DNA of 64,000 nt from JALJPB01 sp963933115 (lineage in GTDB: Bacteria > Pseudomonadota > Gammaproteobacteria > Enterobacterales > Alteromonadaceae): positions 10,528 to 74,527 of the forward strand of contig CAWVSL010000011.1 of assembly GCA_963933115.1 (NCBI GenBank), in the 5' to 3' direction. Below, piece by piece: positions 53,566-62,047 of the stretch. A program made the position numbers and the translations under genes. Position 1 is the stretch's first letter; every line of letters starts with the position of its first letter. The notes beneath the pieces were generated by a model. It was not told where the DNA came from. It searched no databases and saw only the letters and a program-made list of their open reading frames with translations.

Positions 53566-54543
53566 ATGAAATCAGAATCAGAATTAAGAAGTAGATATAA
53601 CGATTATACGCGCGGTGTATACTTTATTGGTACCACACCTCCAAAAGCCGATACTCCACTTGAAGATGTTGACCAAATAGCAGATAAGTTATTAGAAAGA
53701 ATTAAAGACGTTGCTATCGACGGTCTCATTGTTTATGACATTCAAGACGAAGACTCAAGAACCAATAAGCCAAGACCGTTCCCGTTTAAATCAACACACG
53801 ACCCTCGATATTATTCAGCTTTGTTAAAGCAAAAAACATCTCAGCCCGTAATTACTTATAAAAGTGTTGGTCAAGCAGACTCGTTATCTTTTGACGACTG
53901 GCTAACGGAGGCCTGGCATGACTTTGGCGTGAGAGAAATAGTACTCGTTGGTAGCCCATCGGCAAAAAATAAAGTTAACTTACCCTTAGCGGATGCATTC
54001 AGAACTGCGGTTAAAAATGACAATAACTTTTTTATTGGCGGTGTAACAATTGCCGAGCGACATGCTAAAACAGGTAATGAGCATGAACGCCTTATTGAAA
54101 AGCATGAGCAAGGATGTAATTTCTTTATTTCTCAAGCGATTTATAATCCGCAAGAAACTATCGATATTCTTACCCGCTATGCTATTGAGTGCCAAAAGCG
54201 GTCATTAAAACCCCAGCGTATTATTCTAACTTTTTCTCCTTGTGGTAGTGATAAAACACTCACTTTTATTGAGTGGTTAGGTGTGAGTGTTCCTGAGGCT
54301 ACGAGTTTAAGAATACTCAATGCTAAAAACCCATTACATGAGTCTATCCGGATTTGTTGTAATAGCCTAAATCAAATATTAGATGCGGTGACTATTTATA
54401 ACTTACCACTGGGTTTAAATATTGAAAGTTTAACTAATCGTAAAGATGAGATTAATGGTTCAATATTACTTTACAAACTATTACGCTCAACAATGGATAA
54501 TTATTTAGCCAAACATGAGCTTGATATGTTAAAAAATATTTAA
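53566..54543 (+). CDS. Methylenetetrahydrofolate-reductase-like protein
   Basis: A 325-residue TIM-barrel protein. FFIGGVTIAERHAKTGNEHERLIEKHEQGCNFFISQAIYNP matches the core of MetF-type reductases, which read GGxxxPExHxxxxxxxxEhxxLxxKxxAGAxFxxTQ. The opening VYFIGTTPPKADTPLEDVDQIADKLLERI and the segment DGLIVYDIQDEDSRT fit the family N-terminus. The usual PE pair is changed to IAER, so the activity may differ from MetF. The real metF is expected elsewhere. It stands alone between the PRTase and the cold-shock gene. Confidence 0.7.
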   Translation: MKSESELRSRYNDYTRGVYFIGTTPPKADTPLEDVDQIADKLLERIKDVAIDGLIVYDIQDEDSRTNKPRPFPFKSTHDPRYYSALLKQKTSQPVITYKSVGQADSLSFDDWLTEAWHDFGVREIVLVGSPSAKNKVNLPLADAFRTAVKNDNNFFIGGVTIAERHAKTGNEHERLIEKHEQGCNFFISQAIYNPQETIDILTRYAIECQKRSLKPQRIILTFSPCGSDKTLTFIEWLGVSVPEATSLRILNAKNPLHESIRICCNSLNQILDAVTIYNLPLGLNIESLTNRKDEINGSILLYKLLRSTMDNYLAKHELDMLKNI

Positions 54544-54650
54544 TTTTAATTATATTCGCTTGAATTTAAAATAAAATATTGCAGCTAATCAAATTGGCGA
54601 TTAGAATAACTAGTGAAATTAACACATAATATTATATTTAGGAACACAAG

Positions 54651-54854
54651 ATGAGTACAGGTACAGTAAAGTGGTTTAATGCAGATAAAGGTTTTGGATT
54701 TATTACTCCTGAAGATGGCGGTAAAGATTTATTTGTTCATCATTCAGAAATTAAAACTTCTGGTTATGCAACTTTAGAAGATGGTCAGAAAGTAGAATTT
54801 GAAGAAGGCCAAGGTCAAAAAGGACCATGTGCAACTAATGTTGTAGCACAATAA
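54651..54854 (+). CDS. CspA-family cold-shock protein
   Basis: A single-stranded nucleic-acid-binding protein of 67 residues. RNP1 is KGFGFI and RNP2 is DLFVHH; the start MSTGTVKWFNADKGFGF is classic. The upstream gap of 107 bases contains the inverted repeat CTAATC...GATTAG (about 54584-54607), which could be part of a structured leader as in other csp genes. A terminator follows. Which paralogue it is (cspA, D or E) cannot be told. Confidence 0.93.
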   Translation: MSTGTVKWFNADKGFGFITPEDGGKDLFVHHSEIKTSGYATLEDGQKVEFEEGQGQKGPCATNVVAQ

Positions 54855-54861
54855 AATAATT

Positions 54862-54896
54862 AATAAGCCTTAGCAATAGCTGGGGCTTAATTTTTT
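54862..54896 (+). terminator. Rho-independent terminator of the cold-shock gene
   Basis: The stem TAAGCC (54864-54869) pairs with GGCTTA (54884-54889), with an inner AGC/GCT pair, followed by six T (54891-54896). It starts about 10 bases after the stop. Confidence 0.75.
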
Positions 54897-55150
54897 ACTT
54901 CTCCATTATTTAACTTACTCCTTAAATAAATAGTTAGCCTCTTCGTTAACCTCTCTTTTACATAAGCTAAAAAATTCAATAATACACATATACTTTTACA
55001 ATACAGATGATCTGTTATTTTGCCTAGAGTGGCTATCAATGATTAATGTATTGCGCTAATAACCCATTGGTTTGACTCATACCAATAGGTAAAGTGAGCC
55101 TTGATTGTATATAACCATAATATTTCAATAATTACTAATACAGAGAAATA

Positions 55151-55816
55151 ATGACAAAATTAACTCATATATCTTTATTTATTACACTTTTAACATTACT
55201 CGGTTGTTCTCAAAATGAAGTATCTACCGATAGTAACCAATCAAATATTAATCAAAATGAGGCAACTAAAGATTATCAACCAGCAATAAATACTATTGTT
55301 TATAAAGAAGGCATTGATTATCGCATCGTTAAAGATATTAATTCAGGCGATTTAAGCGCACCATTTATTATTGAATACTTTTGGTTGAGTTGTGGACACT
55401 GCCAGAAGTTAGAAAAACCATTACAAGCATATAAAAATAAACACCCTGGCGTTGGTTTTAAGCGAAAGCATGCAGTGCTAGGTGAACAATGGGTAATGGA
55501 TGCTAGGCTTTATTATGCCCTTGAAGAAACTAATAATATTGATCACTTTGATGAGTTCTTTTCTATATATATGAAGGGCATGACGGAAGAGCGTTTAAAC
55601 AAGTTTTTTATTGATAACAAGATTAATAAAGATGAGTTTTTTAAAACCGCTGGCAGCAGCGAAACTATTTTAAGCCAAATGAAAGAAAGCTTAAAAGAGA
55701 TGACCGATAATAAAATGACTAGCGTACCTTCATTAGTTATTAACGGTAAATATTTAATTTTAAAAACGGCTAAGGGTGATTATTTTGATCTGGTCAGTTA
55801 TTTATTAACTAAATAA
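55151..55816 (+). CDS. DsbA-like thiol oxidoreductase lipoprotein
   Basis: A 221-residue protein. The signal peptide with lipobox LLGC (Cys19) indicates an anchored periplasmic lipoprotein. A Ser/Asn/Gln linker (about 20-45) leads into a thioredoxin fold with active site LSCGHCQKLEKP (C81, C84) and the cis-Pro loop MTSVPSLVING. It resembles DsbA, but the active-site dipeptide is GH rather than the PH of E. coli DsbA, which may change its redox potential. No DsbB partner is seen nearby. Confidence 0.85.
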   Translation: MTKLTHISLFITLLTLLGCSQNEVSTDSNQSNINQNEATKDYQPAINTIVYKEGIDYRIVKDINSGDLSAPFIIEYFWLSCGHCQKLEKPLQAYKNKHPGVGFKRKHAVLGEQWVMDARLYYALEETNNIDHFDEFFSIYMKGMTEERLNKFFIDNKINKDEFFKTAGSSETILSQMKESLKEMTDNKMTSVPSLVINGKYLILKTAKGDYFDLVSYLLTK

Positions 55817-55853
55817 CTTTATCTGGGTAAAATATTAATAAAGCAGGGGACTT

Positions 55854-55876
55854 GGCATCCTTAACTATTGGATGCC
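55854..55876. terminator. Hairpin between the DsbA-like gene and the integrase gene
   Basis: GGCATCC (55854-55860) pairs with GGATGCC (55870-55876). It lies between two converging genes and lacks a T-run; a weak bidirectional terminator is possible. Confidence 0.4.
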
Positions 55877-55915
55877 ATCGATATTAGTTTAGGTTTAACT
55901 TAGCATGATATTGTA

Positions 55916-57157
55916 TTAATCTACTTTTCTCTGCTTACCACTTTCAGCTCTTTTCTTATTTTCACTCTGAACATATACAGTATCGGTTGTCGCCATACTG
56001 GCATGACCAAGATCTTCGGAGATATCTTTAAGAGGTCGCCCACGTTCAATTTCCATGCTTGCACCTGTGTGCCTTAGCCAATGGGCAGAGGCTTCCTTCA
56101 GTTTTAACGCCTTATTTTCACCTGCTGATCTACGCATATTTTCATGCGCTTGATCGAAAACATTTTGAACTAAACGACGTAAATGGCGAGAAGTCATGCC
56201 GCCTTGACCACGTACTTTTTCAACTAAAATTGAATTTTCATTACTCGATGGTAATCCTAATAAACTGCGAGAAGAGCGGTAACGTTCTAAAAAGGGTAAA
56301 AAATCAATAGGAACGGTAATATCCCTTAATTTTCTACTCTTACCAAAGACTTTAAGCCACCAATTTTCATCATCATCTTGCCAAAAGTGACCCATAGTTG
56401 GCGACCAGTTGGGACGTTCAGATAATTCTGAAATTCTTAGGAATAGTGTTTTTAGTGTCGCAATAACAAATAAATTTCGTTCAAAAATAGGGTCTTCATC
56501 TGCCATTTCAACTGCGGTATCTAATACGAATTGCCATTGACTAGCGGTCAAACGTTTAATTTCTTTAACTTGCGAGTCGATTATAAAGTGTCGGCAATCT
56601 TTTTTTGCAATTTGTGCGGGATTACCAATACAAAAGTCTTCAGCCATTAAGTAGTTATAAAAAACAATAATAGCGGTGAACATAGATGAAAGTGTTTGTT
56701 GCGAAGGACGGTATTTTTTCTTATCAATCACATATTCTGATTTTTGACTTTTAGGTGCTTGAATCTTATAAGGATACCAAAGCTCATTCGCTGCGGAATA
56801 ACCATTGGTTATTTTGAAACGTTCATGGTTTGAAGTGCCAATCCAATCAACGGGCGGCTGCCAACAAAAGTCGGCGTATTCGAGTAAGTCTGATTTACGT
56901 AACTGGTCGATTGGTTTTTTCTTTTCAATGAAGGACCACAAGAGAAAACGTTCAACGTCGTTTCTAAATCGATCATAAGTATGTGCAGATTTATTTCTCC
57001 CTATATAAGTAAGAAATAACTTTCCCCAGTTAAATTGTTCAAGCCACCAAGGTTCATTAGCTAAAAATATCTTATCTAATTCTGGATAGTCATCAAAATC
57101 AAAGTCACGTAAGTCTAGGTATGTTGGATATAAAGGGACAGGCTTATTTAATAACAT
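55916..57157 (-). CDS. Tyrosine recombinase (phage-integrase family)
   Basis: A 413-residue protein from MLLNKPVPLYPTYLDL; TTG 57172 would add five residues. A SAM-like DNA-binding domain lies in the N-terminal part. The catalytic domain has Arg in LFLRISELSERP, Lys in VFGKSRKLRDITVP, His-x-x-Arg in AHWLRHTGAS, His in DLGHASMATTDTVY, and the nucleophilic Tyr at TVYVQSE. All six catalytic residues are visible, so the enzyme should be active. The N-terminal half is unlike XerC/XerD, and no other phage, plasmid or island genes are present. A 40-base hairpin stands just upstream. Confidence 0.88.
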   Translation of the reverse strand: MLLNKPVPLYPTYLDLRDFDFDDYPELDKIFLANEPWWLEQFNWGKLFLTYIGRNKSAHTYDRFRNDVERFLLWSFIEKKKPIDQLRKSDLLEYADFCWQPPVDWIGTSNHERFKITNGYSAANELWYPYKIQAPKSQKSEYVIDKKKYRPSQQTLSSMFTAIIVFYNYLMAEDFCIGNPAQIAKKDCRHFIIDSQVKEIKRLTASQWQFVLDTAVEMADEDPIFERNLFVIATLKTLFLRISELSERPNWSPTMGHFWQDDDENWWLKVFGKSRKLRDITVPIDFLPFLERYRSSRSLLGLPSSNENSILVEKVRGQGGMTSRHLRRLVQNVFDQAHENMRRSAGENKALKLKEASAHWLRHTGASMEIERGRPLKDISEDLGHASMATTDTVYVQSENKKRAESGKQRKVD

Positions 57158-57172
57158 TATTTTAAAAACCAA

Positions 57173-57502
57173 GTAGATAATACATATGAGGCTAGTTTAA
57201 ACCATTATACCCACTATGTCCAATACTGAAGAGTATCGGACATAGTGGGGGTGTAGGATTGTAGGGTGGTTTGTCCCTGTCATCATTGATTAATTATAAT
57301 AGATTTATTTTCTTTCCATAATATGACAGTTTTCTAACATTCAATTAAATTGCACAGAGCCAATGATGATAAATCCATTTTAGACCTAACTCTCCTAGTA
57401 CATTACTCATTGGTGATTTAAGCATTAACGTACTAATATGCTATCTAACGATTAACGGAACGAACATTTACCGTTAACGCTATTAATAATAACTGCCGTT
57501 AA
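57173..57502. other. 330-bp intergenic region next to the integrase gene
   Basis: It holds the 57210-57249 hairpin and a following GT-rich stretch (GTGGGGGTGTAGGATTGTAGGGTGG). Near 57450-57500 the motif GTTAA/TTAAC recurs several times, including CCGTTAAC and GCCGTTAATTAG. It lies upstream of the integrase and downstream of the M23 gene. No gene is seen. Confidence 0.55.
57210..57249. repeat. Long inverted repeat (hairpin) directly upstream of the tyrosine recombinase
   Basis: CCCACTATGTCC (57210-57221) and GGACATAGTGGG (57238-57249) form a perfect 12-bp stem. After one A-C mismatch the stem continues with ATACT (57223-57227) and AGTAT (57232-57236) around the tetraloop GAAG. It begins 52 bases before the integrase ATG. 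It lacks a T-run, so it is not a good terminator. A recombination or regulator site is suggested by position only. Confidence 0.75.
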
Positions 57503-58327
57503 TTAGTTAATGGTTTCTATTTTTAATGCTAATGCGGGATCAATTTTTATACCAAACCAATTAATACGCCAGTCTAAATGTGGGCCCGTTACTCGGCCAC
57601 TGTTACCCACTGCAGCAACAATTTGACCTTGGTTAACCTGATCGCCAACCTGAACATAACTATTACTCAGGTGTAGAAAAGTTGATGTCACCCCTTGGCC
57701 ATGATCAATAATCATGGTGCCACCTGAATAAAACATATCAGGCACATACAATAATATTTTACCTGCCGCTGGTGATTTAACCGGGTCACCTATTTTACCC
57801 GCATAGTCTAGGCCAAAATGCGGCCGTTTTTTAACGCCATTAAAAATACGGCGACTACCGTATACACCAGTAATAACGCCGTCTATCGGTGCAATGAAAC
57901 CAGTTGAAAATGATGACAACTGACTTGATATTTTTCTTGCCGCGCGAATTTGACCACTGTCTTTATTTGAGCGAGCAATGGCTTTAGCACTGGGTTGCAT
58001 AATACTTTTAGCAATGCCCGTTATACTTTGTTCTTGGTATTGACGTTTTGCGGGTGTAATAACCCGGCGCTGTTCTTTACCATTAGCTTGGCTGATCACT
58101 AAATTATAATCACTGGAGTCGTCACGGCCAAAACCAAAAACGTAATCGCCGGTTGCCGATACGGCTAAAGTTTTACCGTTGAGTTTGACGGTATTATCGA
58201 CATCTGTTTTTCCAACAACCAAGCCGCCCTGCTTTATTTCGCCGGTTATTGTAATGTTATGGCCATCAGCAATAGCTGGTGTGGCTAATGTGATAAGCAA
58301 ACCGGTGATAAAAAATGACTTTAGCAT
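57503..58327 (-). CDS. M23-family (LytM-like) peptidase, secreted
   Basis: A 274-residue protein from MLKSFFITGLLITLATPAIA, a clear signal peptide; upstream frame residues would spoil it. The M23 domain has H170 and D174 in RPHFGLDYAGKIGD, H219 in TSTFLHLSN and H250 in GPHLDWRINW. The last motif is normally HxH; here the second position is Asp252, a variant that also occurs in a subgroup of periplasmic M23 proteins. It cleaves peptidoglycan cross-bridges or regulates amidases. It lies 16 bases after the PTPS gene and probably ends the pyrC transcript. Confidence 0.82.
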   Translation of the reverse strand: MLKSFFITGLLITLATPAIADGHNITITGEIKQGGLVVGKTDVDNTVKLNGKTLAVSATGDYVFGFGRDDSSDYNLVISQANGKEQRRVITPAKRQYQEQSITGIAKSIMQPSAKAIARSNKDSGQIRAARKISSQLSSFSTGFIAPIDGVITGVYGSRRIFNGVKKRPHFGLDYAGKIGDPVKSPAAGKILLYVPDMFYSGGTMIIDHGQGVTSTFLHLSNSYVQVGDQVNQGQIVAAVGNSGRVTGPHLDWRINWFGIKIDPALALKIETIN

Positions 58328-58343
58328 TGGCTGTGCAATAAAG

Positions 58344-59225
58344 TTAAGCACTAGCAATAGCTCCTTTTCCGACCCCTTCAAAGGCAATTACTTTAAAGCG
58401 ACTTTCACTCGTTTGTTTTTTTAATTGTCTGGCTATCCAGTCAGCCAACAACTCTACAGTAGAGTCACAATCAACCACTTCGAGCACATTAATGGGCACC
58501 GCAATATCAAAACGCCCTTGCGGAGCTAAGTATGAAAAGAACTGGTGATCGGGTGTCAAAATAGCCATGGCCTGTTCAGACAATTGCGCGTTTGCTTGGT
58601 CAATGCGATCACACTCACTGGCAATATAGATGTCATGCCAACGCTCACACCACTGATGCTCTAGGGTAGACGAGCGTTGACCATTTTCAAATATTTGTAT
58701 GGTTGACCTATGGCCATGAGCTATACGTTGACAATTACCATCATGTAATTTTAAGCCATGTGTATAATGGTAGTAATCGCTGTCAATTTTCTCTTCACGT
58801 AAATTAATAGTTAACCCTTTAACATTTGAGGGTAACGCTTGCTTAATTATCGCTGTTAAATGAGTGGTTATTGACGCAATATCAATAATCTTTGAATCAA
58901 TTTTAGCAAAAGCACATGCCGGAGATTGCAGATGATAACTGCCTACTGCAGAATTAAAATCAACAAACTCATGGTCGTCATTAAACTGCGAGTTACTTAC
59001 CGATAATGCGGGTTCTAAGCACGGTAGTAACAATTTATGATCGACAGCCAGGTCGATAATAGCCTTGATTTGTTTTTTAACAACACCAAAGTCTAACACC
59101 ATTGACATTTCATTAAGATCACCATCGAGAAGTACATCAACAATCCAACTTTCGCCAACAACACCGCGGGTTGTACAAAGATAAGAAAAATCGATCACGG
59201 TTAAATCATTTACAAACAACTGCAT
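58344..59225 (-). CDS. Tandem 6-pyruvoyl-tetrahydropterin-synthase-like protein
   Basis: A 293-residue protein built of two PTPS/QueD-type segments. The first has MVLDFGVVKKQIKAIIDLAVDHKLLLP (about 42-68), matching the C-terminal half of QueD. The second has YTHGLKLHDGNCQRIAHGHRSTIQIF (about 163-188), matching the N-terminal half with the zinc-binding His pair (HGH) and the preceding catalytic Cys. It may make 6-carboxytetrahydropterin for QueE (12725-13396) or another pterin. The ribosome site AAGGAG lies 9 bases before the ATG. It follows pyrC by 14 bases. Confidence 0.75.
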   Translation of the reverse strand: MQLFVNDLTVIDFSYLCTTRGVVGESWIVDVLLDGDLNEMSMVLDFGVVKKQIKAIIDLAVDHKLLLPCLEPALSVSNSQFNDDHEFVDFNSAVGSYHLQSPACAFAKIDSKIIDIASITTHLTAIIKQALPSNVKGLTINLREEKIDSDYYHYTHGLKLHDGNCQRIAHGHRSTIQIFENGQRSSTLEHQWCERWHDIYIASECDRIDQANAQLSEQAMAILTPDHQFFSYLAPQGRFDIAVPINVLEVVDCDSTVELLADWIARQLKKQTSESRFKVIAFEGVGKGAIASA

Positions 59226-59239
59226 ACTTTAAATTCTCC

Positions 59240-60274
59240 TTATTGACTTAACTGCCATTGAATAGCTTCACCGGCACGAATAGGTACTACTTGATCACTA
59301 CCAAAGTTCATGGTTTTTGGTACTTGCCATGAAGACTTAATCAATGTGATGGTATCGTCATTTATTGGTAATTGATAAAAAGTAGGGCCATTGATACTAG
59401 CGAAAGCTTCTAGTTTATCTAATGCATCGGCCTGTTCAAATACTTCGGTATATAACTCAATAGCGGCATGCGCGGTATAAGAGCCGGCACAACCGCAAGC
59501 CGATTCTTTAGCATTGATAGCATGGGGAGCAGAGTCAGTACCTAAGAAAAATTTAGCATTGCCACTAGTCGCCGCTTCAATAAGCGCTTGTTGATGAATA
59601 CTTCTTTTTAAAATCGGTAAACAATAATAATGTGGACGAATACCACCCGCTAACATGTCATTACGATTAAATAACAAGTGATGTGCTGTTATGGTGGCCG
59701 CCACGTTATCGCTAGCCTGAATAACAAAATCAACTGCATTTTTAGTGGTGATATGCTCAAGGACTATTTTAAGAGAAGAAAATTTTGTTACTAGCGGTGC
59801 TAAGATGGTTTCAATAAAAATACGCTCACGATCAAAAATGTCAATATCGTTGTCGGTAACTTCGCCATGAATGAGTAATGGCATGTCAACTTTTTCCATC
59901 GCTTCTAGTACATGATAGATATTAGCAATGTCTGTTACCCCAGATGAAGAATTAGTGGTTGCTCCTGCTGGATACAGTTTTGCAGCAAAAACTAACCCAC
60001 TATCCTTCGCCTCAATAATATCTTGAGCTGTTGTCTGGTCCGTCAGATAAAGTACCATTAACGGTTTGAAATTACTGATAACTGTTTTAGCACTCAAAAT
60101 ACGTTGATGATACTCTGCTGCCAATTTAGCACTTGTCACTGGTGGTACTAAATTAGGCATGACAATGGCACGGCCAAAATAGCGAGCAATATCGTTTACC
60201 GTTGTATTTAAAGCCTCGCCATCTCGTAAATGCACATGCCAATCATCGGGACGAGTAATTGTTAATTTTTTCAT
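59240..60274 (-). CDS. pyrC: Dihydroorotase
   Basis: Cyclises carbamoyl aspartate to dihydroorotate in pyrimidine synthesis. It has 344 residues from MKKLTITRPDDWHVHLRDG (E. coli 348). Zinc ligands are HVHLRDG, the carboxylated Lys in FAAKLYPAGATTNSSSGV, His in LLIHGEV and LEHITT, and Asp in LGTDSAPH. The frame could begin at ATG 60292 (MYSWRS), but GGAGAAG fits the inner start. It heads a likely pyrC-PTPS-M23 operon. Confidence 0.94.
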   Translation of the reverse strand: MKKLTITRPDDWHVHLRDGEALNTTVNDIARYFGRAIVMPNLVPPVTSAKLAAEYHQRILSAKTVISNFKPLMVLYLTDQTTAQDIIEAKDSGLVFAAKLYPAGATTNSSSGVTDIANIYHVLEAMEKVDMPLLIHGEVTDNDIDIFDRERIFIETILAPLVTKFSSLKIVLEHITTKNAVDFVIQASDNVAATITAHHLLFNRNDMLAGGIRPHYYCLPILKRSIHQQALIEAATSGNAKFFLGTDSAPHAINAKESACGCAGSYTAHAAIELYTEVFEQADALDKLEAFASINGPTFYQLPINDDTITLIKSSWQVPKTMNFGSDQVVPIRAGEAIQWQLSQ

Positions 60275-60395
60275 ACTTCTCCATGAATACATCAGTTAAG
60301 TAACTGTAGTATATAAATAAAATCATTATATCAAACTTGCTTATCAGGTAACGCGTTATCAAAATAAACAAGTCAATTAATACTGCTAAGTTAAA

Positions 60396-61532
60396 TTATT
60401 GCTCTGTCGAGTCTTCAGCTACCAAGGTTGTCGTCTCTATCGGTGCTGCAATATTGTTCTCAGAAACAGAGTTCACTAACGGGTTATTTATTGCTTGATA
60501 AGGAGTCTCTTGGCTTAATGCCAACAATTGCTCTTTCAAATTTGGTGGTACTTTATAAATGGTAATGCTTTCATTACCGGGGTTATAAACAACGTCTTCA
60601 CCAAAATGACTGCGTTCAAAACTCAAACTAATACCACCACCATAACCTGAATACTTAGTTATTTTATTAACGACGGTTTGATCGTGTGGAAATGATTCCT
60701 CTATCGGATAGGCTTGGTCTTGGCAAAATTGATAAAAGTCTTGGCCTTTGTCTTCTTTAGAAATAACTTTACCTAACTCTTGTAAAGACACATCTTGAGA
60801 AGCCGCTTTTTGCTCTTTACAATAACTTAGTAACTCTTTTCGGGTATCTTGTTTTTCGTTACCATCAAGTTGGGTAACATTAACGAAGTCTTCAACCGCT
60901 TGTACTAATGTTTGTGTTTGTGCTTTAGAGTTTAACCCTTCTTCACATCCTAAGAAGTCTAAAAAGAAATCAGATACTTGGCGACCTGCTCTGCCTTTGA
61001 TAAAGGAAACATAGCGATTACTGTCAGGATTTTGTTGATAATCAAATAAATCAATGCGAGCAGCAAGTTGCAAACGATTGGTATCCAGGTGTTGATCCGC
61101 TGAAATATTGAGCTCACCATCTACCGAATAATGCTCAGATATAGGTATAATGGCTACCAGCAAATGTCGGCCACCCAAGTATTCATAGTGGCAAACGACT
61201 AAATAACCCATTTCACCCAGATCATATTTACTGACTTCATTTTTTAGTAAATTAGCCGCCTGACAACTAAAGTCATAGAAGCTTTGCGACTCACCAAGAT
61301 AGCTTTCCATTATATCAACAAAGCGTGCACTATCTCCCTGACTGGGTATTGCAGAGAATTGACCGTAGGCTTTGCTCGCTTTGCCATTGTAAATAGTATG
61401 TAGAGAGTCAACAAAGTTTTTGATTTTTGTACCCACTTCTATCGCTTCAGGACCTAAACGTAAAGTAACTTCATTAGTCCCTTCTTGTTTGGAAAGAAAA
61501 TGTAGGGCAATGTTTGAAATGATTAAGCTCAT
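60396..61532 (-). CDS. yejK: Nucleoid-associated protein YejK/NdpA
   Basis: A DNA-binding nucleoid protein. It has 378 residues from MSLIISNIALHFLSKQ, aligning with E. coli YejK (335). Core matches are KAYGQFS, VVCHYEYLGGRHLLVAI, LQLAARIDLFDYQQNPDSNRYVSFIKGRAGR, VSDFFLDFLGCEEGLNSKAQTQ and PPNLKEQL. The C-terminus carries about 45 extra acidic residues (APIETTTLVAEDSTEQ). It is divergent from yejL, with 219 bases between starts, as in many Alteromonadales. Confidence 0.93.
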   Translation of the reverse strand: MSLIISNIALHFLSKQEGTNEVTLRLGPEAIEVGTKIKNFVDSLHTIYNGKASKAYGQFSAIPSQGDSARFVDIMESYLGESQSFYDFSCQAANLLKNEVSKYDLGEMGYLVVCHYEYLGGRHLLVAIIPISEHYSVDGELNISADQHLDTNRLQLAARIDLFDYQQNPDSNRYVSFIKGRAGRQVSDFFLDFLGCEEGLNSKAQTQTLVQAVEDFVNVTQLDGNEKQDTRKELLSYCKEQKAASQDVSLQELGKVISKEDKGQDFYQFCQDQAYPIEESFPHDQTVVNKITKYSGYGGGISLSFERSHFGEDVVYNPGNESITIYKVPPNLKEQLLALSQETPYQAINNPLVNSVSENNIAAPIETTTLVAEDSTEQ

Positions 61533-61751
61533 ATAGGGGTACAGCACCTTGTCATGCTTTTAAAGTAAACAGTTTGAACAATCAAATCGTTTACTTAAAA
61601 ATGTTATATATTTATCTCGCATTGTAGCTAAATAATACCTACACAGTCCAGAGAAAGAGATAGTTGGAAAATGACTAATTGAAGATGAAGCCCTATTATC
61701 CTTGTGTTATTATAGTAATATAATAACTTATTAATTAAATGAAAATTCCTT

Positions 61752-61967
61752 ATGCCTATCGTTTCAAAATATTCTAATGACCGTGTAGAAAAAATCATCC
61801 AAGACTTATTTAATGTCTTAGTTCAGGAAAAAGCGACGCCAGACTTGGCATTAATGTGCCTAGGTAACACAATTACTGAGATTATTAATAGTCAAGTGCC
61901 TGATAAACAACGACAAGGTATTGTTGACAATTTTTCAGCCGCATTAAACCAATCAATAGAAAAGTAA
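61752..61967 (+). CDS. yejL: YejL (DUF1414) small protein
   Basis: A 71-residue acidic helical protein: MPIVSKYSNDRVEKIIQDL, then VLVQEKATPDLALMCLGNTITEIIN. It is the usual neighbour of yejM. Its function is not established. It precedes yejM by 80 bases. Confidence 0.92.
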   Translation: MPIVSKYSNDRVEKIIQDLFNVLVQEKATPDLALMCLGNTITEIINSQVPDKQRQGIVDNFSAALNQSIEK

Positions 61968-62047
61968 TACATTTTACAAATAAGGTTTACGCAAAGTAGC
62001 AAGTCTTTGTTCTTCGCCTTCTTTAACTCTACTAATAAGAATAATAA

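Noticed and set aside
56059..56310. 83-codon plus-strand frame opposite the recombinase gene
   Set aside because: It is antisense to catalytic motifs of the recombinase and has no ribosome site.
55916..57502. Integrase region considered as a genomic island or prophage edge
   Set aside because: No tRNA target, direct repeats, phage or transfer genes are visible on either side; neighbours are ordinary chromosomal genes.
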